Origin: Bacilli bacterium
GTDB lineage: Bacteria; Bacillota_I; Bacilli_A; RFN20; CAG-826
Length of the DNA: 41,409 bases
Assembly: GCA_023268805.1 (NCBI GenBank)
Contig: JALRKT010000002.1
Span: 27,553 to 68,961 of the forward strand
Direction of reading: 5' to 3'
The notes beneath the pieces were generated by a model that was not told the origin of the DNA, ran no database searches, and worked only from the letters and a program-made list of their open reading frames with translations. Below are positions 19,216 to 27,288 of the stretch, in pieces. The translations under genes were made by a program, and so were the position numbers. Position 1 is the first letter of the stretch. Each line of letters opens with the position of its first letter.

Positions 19216-20316
19216 ATGGAAGTTCGCTTAAAACAACTCACAAAAATCTTTACCTCGAAGAAGGCAGAACCTGTCTACGCGGTCAAAGAAATGGACTTGG
19301 CAATTCCTTCGGGAAAACTTGTCGGGTTACTAGGACCTTCAGGATGTGGTAAATCCACGACCTTGTATATGATTGCCGGACTCCATCGTCCGAATGAAGG
19401 GCGCATTTTCTTTGGCGATAGTGATGTCACCGATATCCCTCCTGAAAATCGTGGTATCGGCCTTGTTTTCCAAAACTATGCGTTATATCCTCACTTTTCC
19501 GTTCGTCAAAACATCATGTTTCCCTTAGAAAACGTCAAAGATTACGAAGACCCTAAAACAGGTGAACGTCGTAAATACACCAAAGCGGAAATGGAAGCGA
19601 TTGTGTTTAAAACGGCGAAGCTCGTGGACATTGAAATGTTACTTGACCGTAAACCGAAACAACTCTCCGGGGGTCAACAACAACGGGTGGCCATTGCTCG
19701 TGCCCTTGCCAAATCACCACGTGTCTTACTCTTGGATGAACCGTTATCCAACTTAGATGCTCGCTTACGTTTGCAAACGCGGGAAGAAATTAAACGCATT
19801 CAACGCGAAACAGGCGTTACTACCATCTTTGTCACTCACGACCAAGAAGAAGCGATGTCGATTTCTGATTTTATTGTCGTCATGGATCACGGGGTCGTCC
19901 AACAAGTGGATGAACCGCAAAAAGTCTATGACAATCCGGTGAATTTATTCGTCGCCAAGTTTTTAGGATCACCCGCGATTAATATCGTCGATGGTGAGAT
20001 TAAAGCAGGCGTGCTTTATTTACAAGGCAAAGCCTTTGACCAAGGGTATGCTCACGAAGGATCGGTTAAAGTTGGGATTCGTCCGGAACACTTTACGATT
20101 GATAAAAAACTTCCTCATCAAATGGATGTGTCGGTCAGCTTTGTCGAGCACATTGGCCGGGATATTTCCTTTGTCGGTAAAATGAAAGATTCGACGAATA
20201 ATTTACGCATCATCGTTTCCAGCGAGCTGCGTGATTACGCGAAAGAAGAAACGGTAAGCTTTGGGATTAAACGTTTCTTTGTCTTTGATGCTGCGACTGG
20301 GGCGAGGTTGAAATAA
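19216..20316 (+). CDS. ABC importer ATPase, CUT1 (MsmK/UgpC/MalK) type
   Basis: 366 residues. Walker A GPSGCGKST (about 39-47), Q-loop FQNYALYPH, signature LSGGQQQRVAIARAL, Walker B VLLLDEPLSNLD, and H-loop VTHDQEEA. The C-terminal part (about 245-366) is the TOBE-type regulatory domain with VGIRPEH. About 20 extra residues (DYEDPKTGERRKYTKAEME) sit between the Q-loop and the signature. The ATPase drives uptake through the two permeases that follow; its stop overlaps the next start (TAATG). In CUT1 systems a single ATPase may serve several importers. Substrate cannot be read from this subunit. Confidence 0.93.
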   Translation: MEVRLKQLTKIFTSKKAEPVYAVKEMDLAIPSGKLVGLLGPSGCGKSTTLYMIAGLHRPNEGRIFFGDSDVTDIPPENRGIGLVFQNYALYPHFSVRQNIMFPLENVKDYEDPKTGERRKYTKAEMEAIVFKTAKLVDIEMLLDRKPKQLSGGQQQRVAIARALAKSPRVLLLDEPLSNLDARLRLQTREEIKRIQRETGVTTIFVTHDQEEAMSISDFIVVMDHGVVQQVDEPQKVYDNPVNLFVAKFLGSPAINIVDGEIKAGVLYLQGKAFDQGYAHEGSVKVGIRPEHFTIDKKLPHQMDVSVSFVEHIGRDISFVGKMKDSTNNLRIIVSSELRDYAKEETVSFGIKRFFVFDAATGARLK

Positions 20317-21263
20317 TGTTAGAACACAAACGGGACGGTTGGAAAGCAACAATTGCCTTACTTCCTGCCTTTTTACTGTTAACGATTTTTATTCTCTTCC
20401 CGATTCTCAATACTGTCTTACTCTCCTTTATGGATAATTTTGCCTGGGCACCGGGCGCAGGTTTATGGCTTTTTGGCAATACCTTTGATTTATTCCCGTC
20501 TCTTGGGAATTACTTGGCGGTGTTATCCGATCCCACCTTTATTGATGCCTTGTGGAATACGATTCTTCTTGTCATCATTTCTGTGCCTTTATCGATCATT
20601 GTGAGTTTACTCATTGCCGTGGCGCTGTATAACATCAAAGCGTTAAAAAGTTTTTTCCAAACGATCTTTTTCTTACCCTATGTCACTAACGGGATTGCGT
20701 TAGGGATGGTGTTTAATGTCATTTTTTCCAAATATGATACCGGTTTGATGAATCAATTCCTCATTACGTTAGGGTTGATTTCCGCCGATAATCCCATCAA
20801 CTGGGTCGGGGCCGATGGGGCGACCAAACTCGCGATGGCGGTCGTTTTAATCGTATATTTCTTGTGGAATGGCCTTGCCTTTAAGATTCTTGTCTTTATG
20901 TCAGGATTAGCAAGCATTGATAAACAATATTACGATGCGGCCCGTATCGATGGGGCGGACCGGAAAACCATTTTTAACCGAATTACGGTTCCTTTATTAT
21001 CCCCTCAAATTTTATACATCACGATAACGAGCTTTATCGGCGCATTTAAAGTGTATTCTTCCGTCATTAGTATTTTTGGTCGCGGTCCCTTTAACTTTGG
21101 GGGTTCCACCGGCTTAACGTGGGTCACGGTGGTAGGATACGTGTACCGCGATATGCGGACCGATACCGGACGAGCCGCAGCAGGATCCATCATTTTACTT
21201 CTCATCATTCTTGTCATTACCGCGGTGCAATTTGCGATTAGCAAAAAGCGCATTCATTATTAG
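20316..21263 (+). CDS. ABC importer permease, MalF/UgpA type
   Basis: 315 residues with about six transmembrane helices (first at about 14-37). The EAA loop that contacts the ATPase reads YYDAARIDGADRKTIFNRITVPLL (about 203-226). It starts inside the stop codon of the ATPase gene, so it is translationally coupled. It pairs with the following MalG-type subunit to form the membrane channel. No unusual features apart from moderate length. Confidence 0.92.
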   Translation: MLEHKRDGWKATIALLPAFLLLTIFILFPILNTVLLSFMDNFAWAPGAGLWLFGNTFDLFPSLGNYLAVLSDPTFIDALWNTILLVIISVPLSIIVSLLIAVALYNIKALKSFFQTIFFLPYVTNGIALGMVFNVIFSKYDTGLMNQFLITLGLISADNPINWVGADGATKLAMAVVLIVYFLWNGLAFKILVFMSGLASIDKQYYDAARIDGADRKTIFNRITVPLLSPQILYITITSFIGAFKVYSSVISIFGRGPFNFGGSTGLTWVTVVGYVYRDMRTDTGRAAAGSIILLLIILVITAVQFAISKKRIHY

Positions 21264-21275
21264 AAAGGAGCATTC

Positions 21276-22175
21276 ATGGAACGCGAATTATATTTTGCCT
21301 CTCCCGAAGAACTCAAACGCTATAAGCGTAAACAACTCCTTTCCAATCTTTTCCTTTATGCGTTTTTATCCCTTATTGCCGCGTTTATTCTCATTCCGTT
21401 TTATTGGATGATTATAACCGCCTTTAAATCCAACGCCTTACTTGAACTTGAACAAACAACCGGGGTCTTTTATTTCTTTCCTCCGGAAATTACGTTTGCC
21501 AACTTTGTACGCGTATTTGGCGCGGCGAGTGATGTCAACTTTGGTCGCTATTATCTCAATACGATTATCGTCGCACTTTCGACGATGGCGATGACGGTGG
21601 TGACCACCATCCTGGCTTCGTTTGCCTTTGCACGTCTTAATTTCCGTCTAAAAGAACCGTTATTTACGATCATGATTGCCACGATGATGATTCCGGGGGA
21701 AATGATGGTCATTACTAACTTCCAAACGATTTCGATTCTTGAATGGCGTGACACATTCCAAGCCTTGATCTTACCGTTTGGGATTTCCGTGTTTTATATT
21801 TTCTTTTTACGCCAAACGTTCCAACAAATTCCTAATGAACTTTACCTTGCAGCCAAGGTCGACGGCTATGGGGATTTCCAATACTTATGGAAAGTCATGA
21901 TTCCGATGGCGATGCCAACGATTGTGACGATTATTATTCTCGATATGATGGGGACGTGGAATGCCTATATTTGGCCTCAACTAGTGACCGAAACCGATGA
22001 GATGCTCATGGTCAGTAATGGGTTAATGAGTATTTTCCAATCTTCGGAGTTTGCCAACTGGAATAACATCAAATTGGCCGCGAGTGTGGTCGTCACCACC
22101 CCATTACTTGTGATTTTCATGCTCTTTAAAAACTACATCATGAGGGGGGTCAGTCGCAGCGGGATTAAAGGTTAG
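21276..22175 (+). CDS. ABC importer permease, MalG/UgpE type
   Basis: 299 residues with six predicted helices. The EAA loop reads ELYLAAKVDGYGDFQYLWKVMIPMAMP (about 188-214), ending with the conserved Pro. ATG 21276 follows GAAAGGAG and is 12 bases after the previous stop. The C-terminus, KNYIMRGVSRSGIKG, matches the family ending (a MxGlxxGAvKG pattern). Second half of the transport channel. Confidence 0.92.
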   Translation: MERELYFASPEELKRYKRKQLLSNLFLYAFLSLIAAFILIPFYWMIITAFKSNALLELEQTTGVFYFFPPEITFANFVRVFGAASDVNFGRYYLNTIIVALSTMAMTVVTTILASFAFARLNFRLKEPLFTIMIATMMIPGEMMVITNFQTISILEWRDTFQALILPFGISVFYIFFLRQTFQQIPNELYLAAKVDGYGDFQYLWKVMIPMAMPTIVTIIILDMMGTWNAYIWPQLVTETDEMLMVSNGLMSIFQSSEFANWNNIKLAASVVVTTPLLVIFMLFKNYIMRGVSRSGIKG

Positions 22176-22192
22176 AAGTCTCTTTAAGTCTA

Positions 22193-22219
22193 TGGCATAA
22201 TAAAGATGGAAAAACCATC
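22193..22219 (+). promoter_or_regulatory. Possible internal promoter and hairpin before the binding-protein gene
   Basis: TGGCATAAT (22193-22201) resembles an extended -10. It is followed by GATGG-AAAAA-CCATC (22205-22219), a small hairpin ending next to the AAGGAG site of the binding-protein gene. It may raise expression or mRNA stability of the binding protein relative to the permeases. Confidence 0.35.
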
Positions 22220-22235
22220 GAAGGAGAACATAATT

Positions 22236-23822
22236 ATGGCTAAACAACAACATGCATGGGTGGCGCTCGTCGGTACCTTCACCATGGCACTGGCAGGATG
22301 CTCGAATGCCGCAACCTATGAAGTGCAATTACCGGAAGTCATCGAACTCGCATCCCTTGAAAAATACACGGAAGCCAATCCGATTGAAATTAATTTCTGG
22401 ACCGGATTTGGGGCAGCCGTTTCCCAATCGATTGATGCGGGAATTACCCAATTCCAAGCAATGTATCCGAATATCAAAGTAACCCACACCTCCAAAGGGG
22501 GATATGATAACTTACTGAAAGCCATTAACCTTTCGGTCACCTCCCGTAGTTATCCGCAAGTGGCGGTTGGTTACCCTGATCACTTCGCCAACTACATCCG
22601 TTCCTCGATTCAATTGGCGCTTGATCCTTTCATTGAATCGGAAGAATATGGTCTCGATGTGTCTGACTTTGTCGCTGACTACATGCCCGAAAACCGTTCG
22701 TACCAATTTGATGAACAAGGCAATCCCTATACGTTAGGGCTTCCTTTTAATAAATCGACTGAAGTCATGGTCGCCAACCAAACGTTCTTTAACTTTATGG
22801 CGTCCTTAGATGATACGATTGTGATTCCACAAACCTGGTCAGAGGTCCGTGCGAGTGGGACAAAAATTTTAGATGAAATGAAAACGACGCTTGATATGGA
22901 TGGCGATCCCGGTATTTTTGGTAAGAAAGTGTATTACTCTTCTGCCAATGCCGATTATCGCGTTTATAAAGATGGGGTGACTGCTCCCAGCGGTTATGCC
23001 TTGGTGCTTGATTTCTCCGCGGTCTTAGAAGAAGAATTCCGTCCGTTCTCCTATGACTCCATGGCTAACTTCTTTATTACCGCCACCCGTCAATGGGGAC
23101 AAACCTACACCGAAATGGGTGAAGACATTACCCAAGGGTATATTCGCTTCAATAATAGTGAAGTCGCCACCATGCTTGATTTCTTTAAAGAACTTCATGA
23201 TGATCACATCTTAGCGATTCCGATTTCATTTGGTGAAACCAGCTATAACTCCGCACCGTTCCGCGGGAATAAATCGGTCTTAACGGTTTCTTCCTCCGCG
23301 GGGGTGTTTAATAACGTTCCTTCTGCCGGTGCCTTCCAAGTGACGATTCATCCGATTCCGTATGAAAATGCGAGCCGTAAATACGTCATCTCCCAAGGGA
23401 CGAACATGGCGTTATTTACCAACCGTGATCCGGACAAAGTCTTAGCCTCCTGGTTATTTATGCGTTATATGACAACCAACCCTGGCAACACGCAATTTGC
23501 GGTTGGCGCAGGTTATTATCCTGCGACAGAAAGCGGACTTAACTCTACCTTCTACCAAGGCTACTTAGGTTCCACCAATGTCAACGCCAGCGATAAATCC
23601 AAAATCGATTCCGCGATTGTGAACGCCAATGAATATGGTAATGCCGAAAAAGGTTGGATTAAATTCGTGGATCCTGGCTTTGTTGGTAGTAGTGATATTC
23701 GTGAACAAATCGATACGATTTTCCCCATCCTTTTCTATGGAAAAGACGGGGAAATGTTAACCGCTCAAGAAGTCTTAGACTTTGTGCAATCCAATTTAAG
23801 CCGTTACGTTGAGGAGGAATAA
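22236..23822 (+). CDS. ABC importer substrate-binding lipoprotein, CUT1 type
   Basis: 528 residues from ATG 22236, chosen for its AAGGAG site; the open frame begins at 22206 without one. A signal peptide ends in the lipobox LAGC, so the protein is lipid-anchored. Mature part: INFWTGFG near residues 47-54 and later LPFNKSTEVMVAN match extracellular solute-binding family 1, as in UgpB and sugar-binding proteins. The family usually binds sugars or glycerol-phosphate esters. Here the next two genes encode a nuclease lipoprotein and an OB-like lipoprotein, so a nucleotide or oligonucleotide substrate is possible (inference). Its stop overlaps the next start. Confidence 0.9.
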   Translation: MAKQQHAWVALVGTFTMALAGCSNAATYEVQLPEVIELASLEKYTEANPIEINFWTGFGAAVSQSIDAGITQFQAMYPNIKVTHTSKGGYDNLLKAINLSVTSRSYPQVAVGYPDHFANYIRSSIQLALDPFIESEEYGLDVSDFVADYMPENRSYQFDEQGNPYTLGLPFNKSTEVMVANQTFFNFMASLDDTIVIPQTWSEVRASGTKILDEMKTTLDMDGDPGIFGKKVYYSSANADYRVYKDGVTAPSGYALVLDFSAVLEEEFRPFSYDSMANFFITATRQWGQTYTEMGEDITQGYIRFNNSEVATMLDFFKELHDDHILAIPISFGETSYNSAPFRGNKSVLTVSSSAGVFNNVPSAGAFQVTIHPIPYENASRKYVISQGTNMALFTNRDPDKVLASWLFMRYMTTNPGNTQFAVGAGYYPATESGLNSTFYQGYLGSTNVNASDKSKIDSAIVNANEYGNAEKGWIKFVDPGFVGSSDIREQIDTIFPILFYGKDGEMLTAQEVLDFVQSNLSRYVEEE

Positions 23823-25261
23823 TGAAACGTTCTTGGCTTCTGACGCTTTTTACCGCCCTTGCACTGGCCGCATGTGGTGAAACAAGTTCAAGCGCGTTTC
23901 CGTCCTTAACGCCGAATGATTTAAACACGGCGCAAACCGATGCGTTAAAGTTAACGTTACCGTATGCCGGCAAAGACTTTATTCGCGATGGGATTGGCGA
24001 AGTGACCTTACGCAGTACCACCGATGGCGACACCGCCCGCTTTAATGTCGGCAATCAAAACGTTGCCGTGCGTTTTTTAGGAATTAATACCCCTGAATCC
24101 ACCGGTAAAATTCAACCGTGGGGGAACGCTGCGAGTGCCTTTACCAAAGAAAAATTATTAACCGCAACCAAGATTGTGCTTGTCAATGATGTCGATGTCT
24201 TTGGGTTAACGGACTCCGCAGGATCCCGCTATTTAGGATTTGTGTGGTATCAGCCTCCTACTGGTGGCGATTTACGTTTACTGAATTTAGAAATCGTTGA
24301 ACAAGCATATTCGGAAGCCTTATTATTTGAAGATTCTACGATTACCCCGTATAAAGATGCTTTCTTAGCCGCAGGAGAGTATGCGGCCCGAACTGGCGCT
24401 CGAATTTATGGATTCCGTAATGATCCGTCGTTTGATTATTCGGATAATGTGTATGATGTTAGTATTCGTTTTGTGCGTAAGGCGTATGGAACCACCTTAC
24501 CGCTCGAAGACAAGTTTGGTGAAAAAGTGCTTGATGATGACGGGAATGAAATCCCCTTTACGCTTACCAACTCCACGAAATTACGCTTTCAAGTCGTTGT
24601 CGTGGCCACGATTGGCTCTAACGCCATTCTTCGCGATGTCTTCCATCCGGATACGAATGGGAACTATGCCTCGATTTTTGTGTTTACTCAATATAATGAT
24701 CTTCCCTTTAGTCAACCCGGGGATGTCATTCAACTGTACGCGAAAGCGACCACGTTTAATGAAAATGTCCAACTCACCGATCCGATTATGCAAACGTTCC
24801 ATCCGTTCTACCCGATTTCCCTTATAACACGTCCAGGAAATGCGGATTATGACGAAGTACTTGCTACTAATGGAATGAACGGGGATTATGAACCGTTTGA
24901 TTTAACGAATATTACCGTAGAATTTCCAAATTCCTTTGCCCCTTATAACGGGTTCTTTGTCCGTACACGCATTATGATTCGTGCCCGTCCAGTCAACCCC
25001 GATGATGATTTAAGCGGGGATGTCACGGTCGGAGAATTTCACCGGAAAGATGCCAATAATAACATGACACTTTATAGTTATTATTACGGTACCGAAGTGT
25101 CCTTCAATTTACGCGTGGATGGTCGGATGTTCCCCTATGTGTCAGAAACACAATTCGAACTTGGACAATCCTATGAAGTGAGTGGCTATGTTGCCCCTTA
25201 CTTTGATAATTATCAATTACAGTTACACAACGGGGTTCAAATCACCCCCATCAATTCTTAA
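23822..25261 (+). CDS. Surface thermonuclease (SNase-domain) lipoprotein
   Basis: 479 residues. Signal peptide with lipobox LAAC (Cys18). A staphylococcal-nuclease-like domain spans about 55-200: DGDT (68-71, calcium-binding Asp pair), VRFLGINTPES with Arg84 and Glu92, and SRYLGF with Arg136. These correspond to S. aureus nuclease Arg35, Glu43 and Arg87, so it should be active on DNA/RNA. The remaining about 280 residues are beta-rich and may contain OB-like folds (AFFVRT... and YEVSGYVAPYF segments). It starts in the stop of the binding-protein gene, so it is part of the importer operon. A comparable nuclease next to an ABC importer is known in Mycoplasma hyopneumoniae (mhp379). The DNA-scavenging role is inferred. 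Confidence 0.85.
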   Translation: MKRSWLLTLFTALALAACGETSSSAFPSLTPNDLNTAQTDALKLTLPYAGKDFIRDGIGEVTLRSTTDGDTARFNVGNQNVAVRFLGINTPESTGKIQPWGNAASAFTKEKLLTATKIVLVNDVDVFGLTDSAGSRYLGFVWYQPPTGGDLRLLNLEIVEQAYSEALLFEDSTITPYKDAFLAAGEYAARTGARIYGFRNDPSFDYSDNVYDVSIRFVRKAYGTTLPLEDKFGEKVLDDDGNEIPFTLTNSTKLRFQVVVVATIGSNAILRDVFHPDTNGNYASIFVFTQYNDLPFSQPGDVIQLYAKATTFNENVQLTDPIMQTFHPFYPISLITRPGNADYDEVLATNGMNGDYEPFDLTNITVEFPNSFAPYNGFFVRTRIMIRARPVNPDDDLSGDVTVGEFHRKDANNNMTLYSYYYGTEVSFNLRVDGRMFPYVSETQFELGQSYEVSGYVAPYFDNYQLQLHNGVQITPINS

Positions 25262-25273
25262 GGAGGATTGGAT

Positions 25274-26482
25274 ATGACTAAAAAAACGTGGTTGATTGCA
25301 TCGTTCCTCGGTGCCCTTGCGTTAAGTGCCTGTGGCTCAACCGATGCCTATGCGGCCCTATTAGACGCCACGATTGATGCCACCCCTACGGTCGCTGTCC
25401 AAAGTGATGGTCAAACACTCGAACAAGATATTCGTCAAGTGGTCAAAGGTAACTTAACGCTCATTCGTGAAATGATCACCTTTGATGAGGAAGCGGATTA
25501 TGAAGTGACCTTAGATTGGTCCATTAACGAAGCATCCTCTGCTTATTTTATTTTCAAAGATGCCACGCTCGTGACAAATCCTGAAGCCACCGTTGAAAAT
25601 CAAATTTCCATTTCGATTTACACCTTATCAATCTTACAACCTGCCTTTGGTGAACCTAGTATTGAAGCAACGCTCACCTTAGTGGCTTCGATGGATGCCA
25701 ATAATAAAACGTATACGACCACCCGTGAATTTTTATTAACGGTGGAAGCCGAAGAAGTGGATTCTTCCACCATTCCTTTAATTCCTTTATCCACGAACTT
25801 TACGCGCAATAACGATGAAGGTTTAACCTATGTGGATGAAACGTTACAAAACGCACCGCGTTCTGCTCGTAATGCGGCCATTGTACGTGTTCGCGGTTTT
25901 GTTTCGGGCATTATGACCGATTGGAATACCGCTTTTATTACGTCGGGTGAATATGGGATGGCCCTTTACCGTCCGGATATCGATTGGCGTGATAGTTTCT
26001 CCATGGGTGACTTTATTGAAGTGACCGGTGAAGCAGCAACCTTTGGCGGTTCTCGCCAAATTTCGTGGATTACGAACATTAAACTCGCGCCGGCCACCGA
26101 TCCGGAAATTGTCATCCGTCAACTTACCGCTTCACAATTTTCTTCGGTCTCTGTTGCGAATGCGGCCCAACGTTACCGTGATGGCTCGATGGTCCGTTTA
26201 GCCAACTTACAATTTGAAGTGATAACCTCGGGCGAATTACCTATCGGTGCCGCGAATCACTTAGCCATTCGTATGAAAGTCATCGATGGTGACAATGCCT
26301 ATACGGTCAACATGTATTTGAACTATCATGTGGGACAAGCGAAACGGCAAGCGATGTATGATATCTTCTCCCAAGCCACGTTGGGAAGCGATACATTTGT
26401 CACTTATGAAGGCATCATGGGCTGGAACTTTGGTCCACAACTTCTTCCCTTAGAAGTCGATGACTTCATCTTGCAAGATTAA
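25274..26482 (+). CDS. Lipoprotein with OB-like C-terminal domain
   Basis: 402 residues from ATG 25274, six bases after AGGAGGA. Lipobox LSAC follows the signal peptide, so it is membrane-anchored. Residues about 50-165 look like one or more beta-sandwich domains. Residues about 200-285 (ARVRGFVSGI...FITSGEYGMALYRPD...GDFIEVTGEAATFGGSRQI) resemble the OB-fold lipoprotein/nuclease accessory domains seen with YhcR-type nucleases. No catalytic motif was recognised. As the last gene of the importer-nuclease operon it may bind nucleic acid at the surface; this is inference from neighbours and the OB-like pattern. Confidence 0.7.
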   Translation: MTKKTWLIASFLGALALSACGSTDAYAALLDATIDATPTVAVQSDGQTLEQDIRQVVKGNLTLIREMITFDEEADYEVTLDWSINEASSAYFIFKDATLVTNPEATVENQISISIYTLSILQPAFGEPSIEATLTLVASMDANNKTYTTTREFLLTVEAEEVDSSTIPLIPLSTNFTRNNDEGLTYVDETLQNAPRSARNAAIVRVRGFVSGIMTDWNTAFITSGEYGMALYRPDIDWRDSFSMGDFIEVTGEAATFGGSRQISWITNIKLAPATDPEIVIRQLTASQFSSVSVANAAQRYRDGSMVRLANLQFEVITSGELPIGAANHLAIRMKVIDGDNAYTVNMYLNYHVGQAKRQAMYDIFSQATLGSDTFVTYEGIMGWNFGPQLLPLEVDDFILQD

Positions 26483-26492
26483 ATTGATCTCC

Positions 26493-26525
26493 AAAGGAAT
26501 CCACGTGTTGGATTCCTTTTTCTTT
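26493..26525 (+). terminator. Terminator after the importer-nuclease operon
   Basis: AAAGGAATCCA (26493-26503), CGTGT loop, TGGATTCCTTT (26509-26519), then T-rich sequence. Confidence 0.9.
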
Positions 26526-26527
26526 GT

Positions 26528-26556
26528 TTGAATTGAAGGGGCGTTTCGTGTAAGAT
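26528..26556 (+). promoter_or_regulatory. tRNA-Lys promoter
   Basis: TTGAAT (26528-26533), 17-base spacer, TAAGAT (26551-26556), 11 bases before the tRNA. Confidence 0.65.
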
Positions 26557-26567
26557 AAATGAGCAAT

Positions 26568-26643
<76 letters not shown>

Positions 26644-26655
26644 TAAAAAAGATAG

Positions 26656-26682
26656 CATCTTCTTCGGAAGATGTTTTTTTTT
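26656..26682 (+). terminator. Terminator after tRNA-Lys
   Basis: CATCTTC (26656-26662), TTCG loop, GAAGATG (26667-26673), then T run to 26682. Confidence 0.88.
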
Positions 26683-26693
26683 GAAAAAATGTT

Positions 26694-26699
26694 TAAAAT
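26694..26699 (+). promoter_or_regulatory. Putative -10 box of the following small gene, leaderless
   Basis: TAAAAT ends seven bases before ATG 26707, with only AAAGGG touching the start codon. No good -35. Fits the leaderless layout seen elsewhere in the window, but on its own it is weak. Confidence 0.35.
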
Positions 26700-26706
26700 A
26701 AAAGGG

Positions 26707-27105
26707 ATGAAAGCCAACAAAGCGCTTTACAAGAAAATTTATGCGGGATTGAATGATTCGGTTTTTAAATATGTCACCGCGGATAATCTTTCAGAAAGTT
26801 TGGGTATTTATCCGGAAATCATTGCGATGGCGATGGCGAAATTTAATCCGCTCATTCGTATGGATACGGAAGCGAATCTCATGAATTTACTTCCGGATTT
26901 GGAAGCGTATTTATTTCCGAAAAAAACACCTAAAAAACCAGAAGATACACTTCCAGAAAAACCCAAGTTCAAATCGTTTTCCGATTTTGTGTATACAAAA
27001 ATGACCGTCGGTGGGCTTGTGGATAAAGCGATTCAACTCTCCGAAGAGGATTTAAAAACGGCGATATTATTACTTGAAGTGGAACTTCAACATCGTAAGA
27101 AATAA
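26707..27105 (+). CDS. Hypothetical protein, 132 aa
   Basis: I do not recognise the family. ATG 26707 (MKANKALYKKI) is preferred: the frame opens at 26671, but that lies in the tRNA-Lys terminator, and 26689 overlaps the putative -10. The protein is soluble, with two helical regions (about 1-65 and 100-132) joined by a Lys/Pro-rich linker (KKTPKKPEDTLPEKPKFK, about 68-85). The first region, with NLSESLGIYPEIIAMAMAKFNPL, could be a winged-helix-like or helical binding domain, but no signature is clear. It runs to within four bases of the tRNA-Pro gene on the opposite strand, so the two are convergent. Composition resembles its neighbours, so it looks like a real gene. Confidence 0.6.
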   Translation: MKANKALYKKIYAGLNDSVFKYVTADNLSESLGIYPEIIAMAMAKFNPLIRMDTEANLMNLLPDLEAYLFPKKTPKKPEDTLPEKPKFKSFSDFVYTKMTVGGLVDKAIQLSEEDLKTAILLLEVELQHRKK

Positions 27106-27109
27106 AAAA

Positions 27110-27186
27110 TGGTCGGAACGATGAGATTCGAACTCACGACCTCTACCACCCCAAGGTAGCGCACTACCAAGCTGTGCTACGTCCCG
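27110..27186 (-). tRNA. tRNA-Pro (anticodon GGG), CCA encoded
   Basis: Read on the minus strand: acceptor CGGGACG, D-arm TAGCACAGCTTGGTAGTGC, anticodon stem CTACC/GGTAG with loop TTGGGGT (anticodon GGG), T-arm GAGTTCGAATCTC, acceptor CGTTCCG and ACCA. 77 nt. The anticodon reads CCC/CCU; most small genomes rely on the TGG isoacceptor, so another Pro tRNA must exist elsewhere. Confidence 0.93.
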
Positions 27187-27195
27187 TCCATAAAG

Positions 27196-27224
27196 ATTGT
27201 AGATGAAAAAGAAACGACTTGCAA
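27196..27224 (-). promoter_or_regulatory. tRNA-Pro promoter
   Basis: Minus strand TTGCAA (27224-27219), 17-base spacer, TACAAT (27201-27196), nine bases before the tRNA. A very good promoter. Its -35 shares bases with a plus-strand ECF-like element. Confidence 0.75.
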
Positions 27225-27280
27225 CGAAGATTCAACGATTCCGTGAAAAAAACCGACGTAAAATCGGTCTTAATAGATAG
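27203..27280 (+). CDS. Possible 25-aa basic leader peptide before the sigma gene
   Basis: ATG 27203 to TAG 27280 encodes a very basic 25-residue peptide starting MKKKRLATKI and ending RRKIGLNR. Its stop overlaps the AGGAGGG ribosome binding site of the sigma gene, so it could couple translation. It lacks its own ribosome binding site. A weak TAAAGA lies six bases before the ATG. It may be spurious, because it overlaps the tRNA-Pro promoter on the other strand. Confidence 0.3.
   Translation: MKKKRLATKIQRFREKNRRKIGLNR
27220..27245 (+). promoter_or_regulatory. Possible ECF-type promoter upstream of the sigma gene
   Basis: TGCAAC (27220-27225), 16 bases, then CGTG (27242-27245). This resembles SigW-class ECF promoters (TGAAAC-N16-CGTA) and would fit self-activation of the sigma gene that starts at 27289. 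A small hairpin (ACCGA/TCGGT, about 27252-27268) lies in the leader. Confidence 0.35.
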
Positions 27281-27288
27281 GAGGGCGT

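Noticed and set aside
23659-24054. Minus-strand open frame spanning the binding protein/nuclease junction
   Set aside because: Composition is that of a reverse-strand shadow; both plus-strand genes here are complete and coupled.
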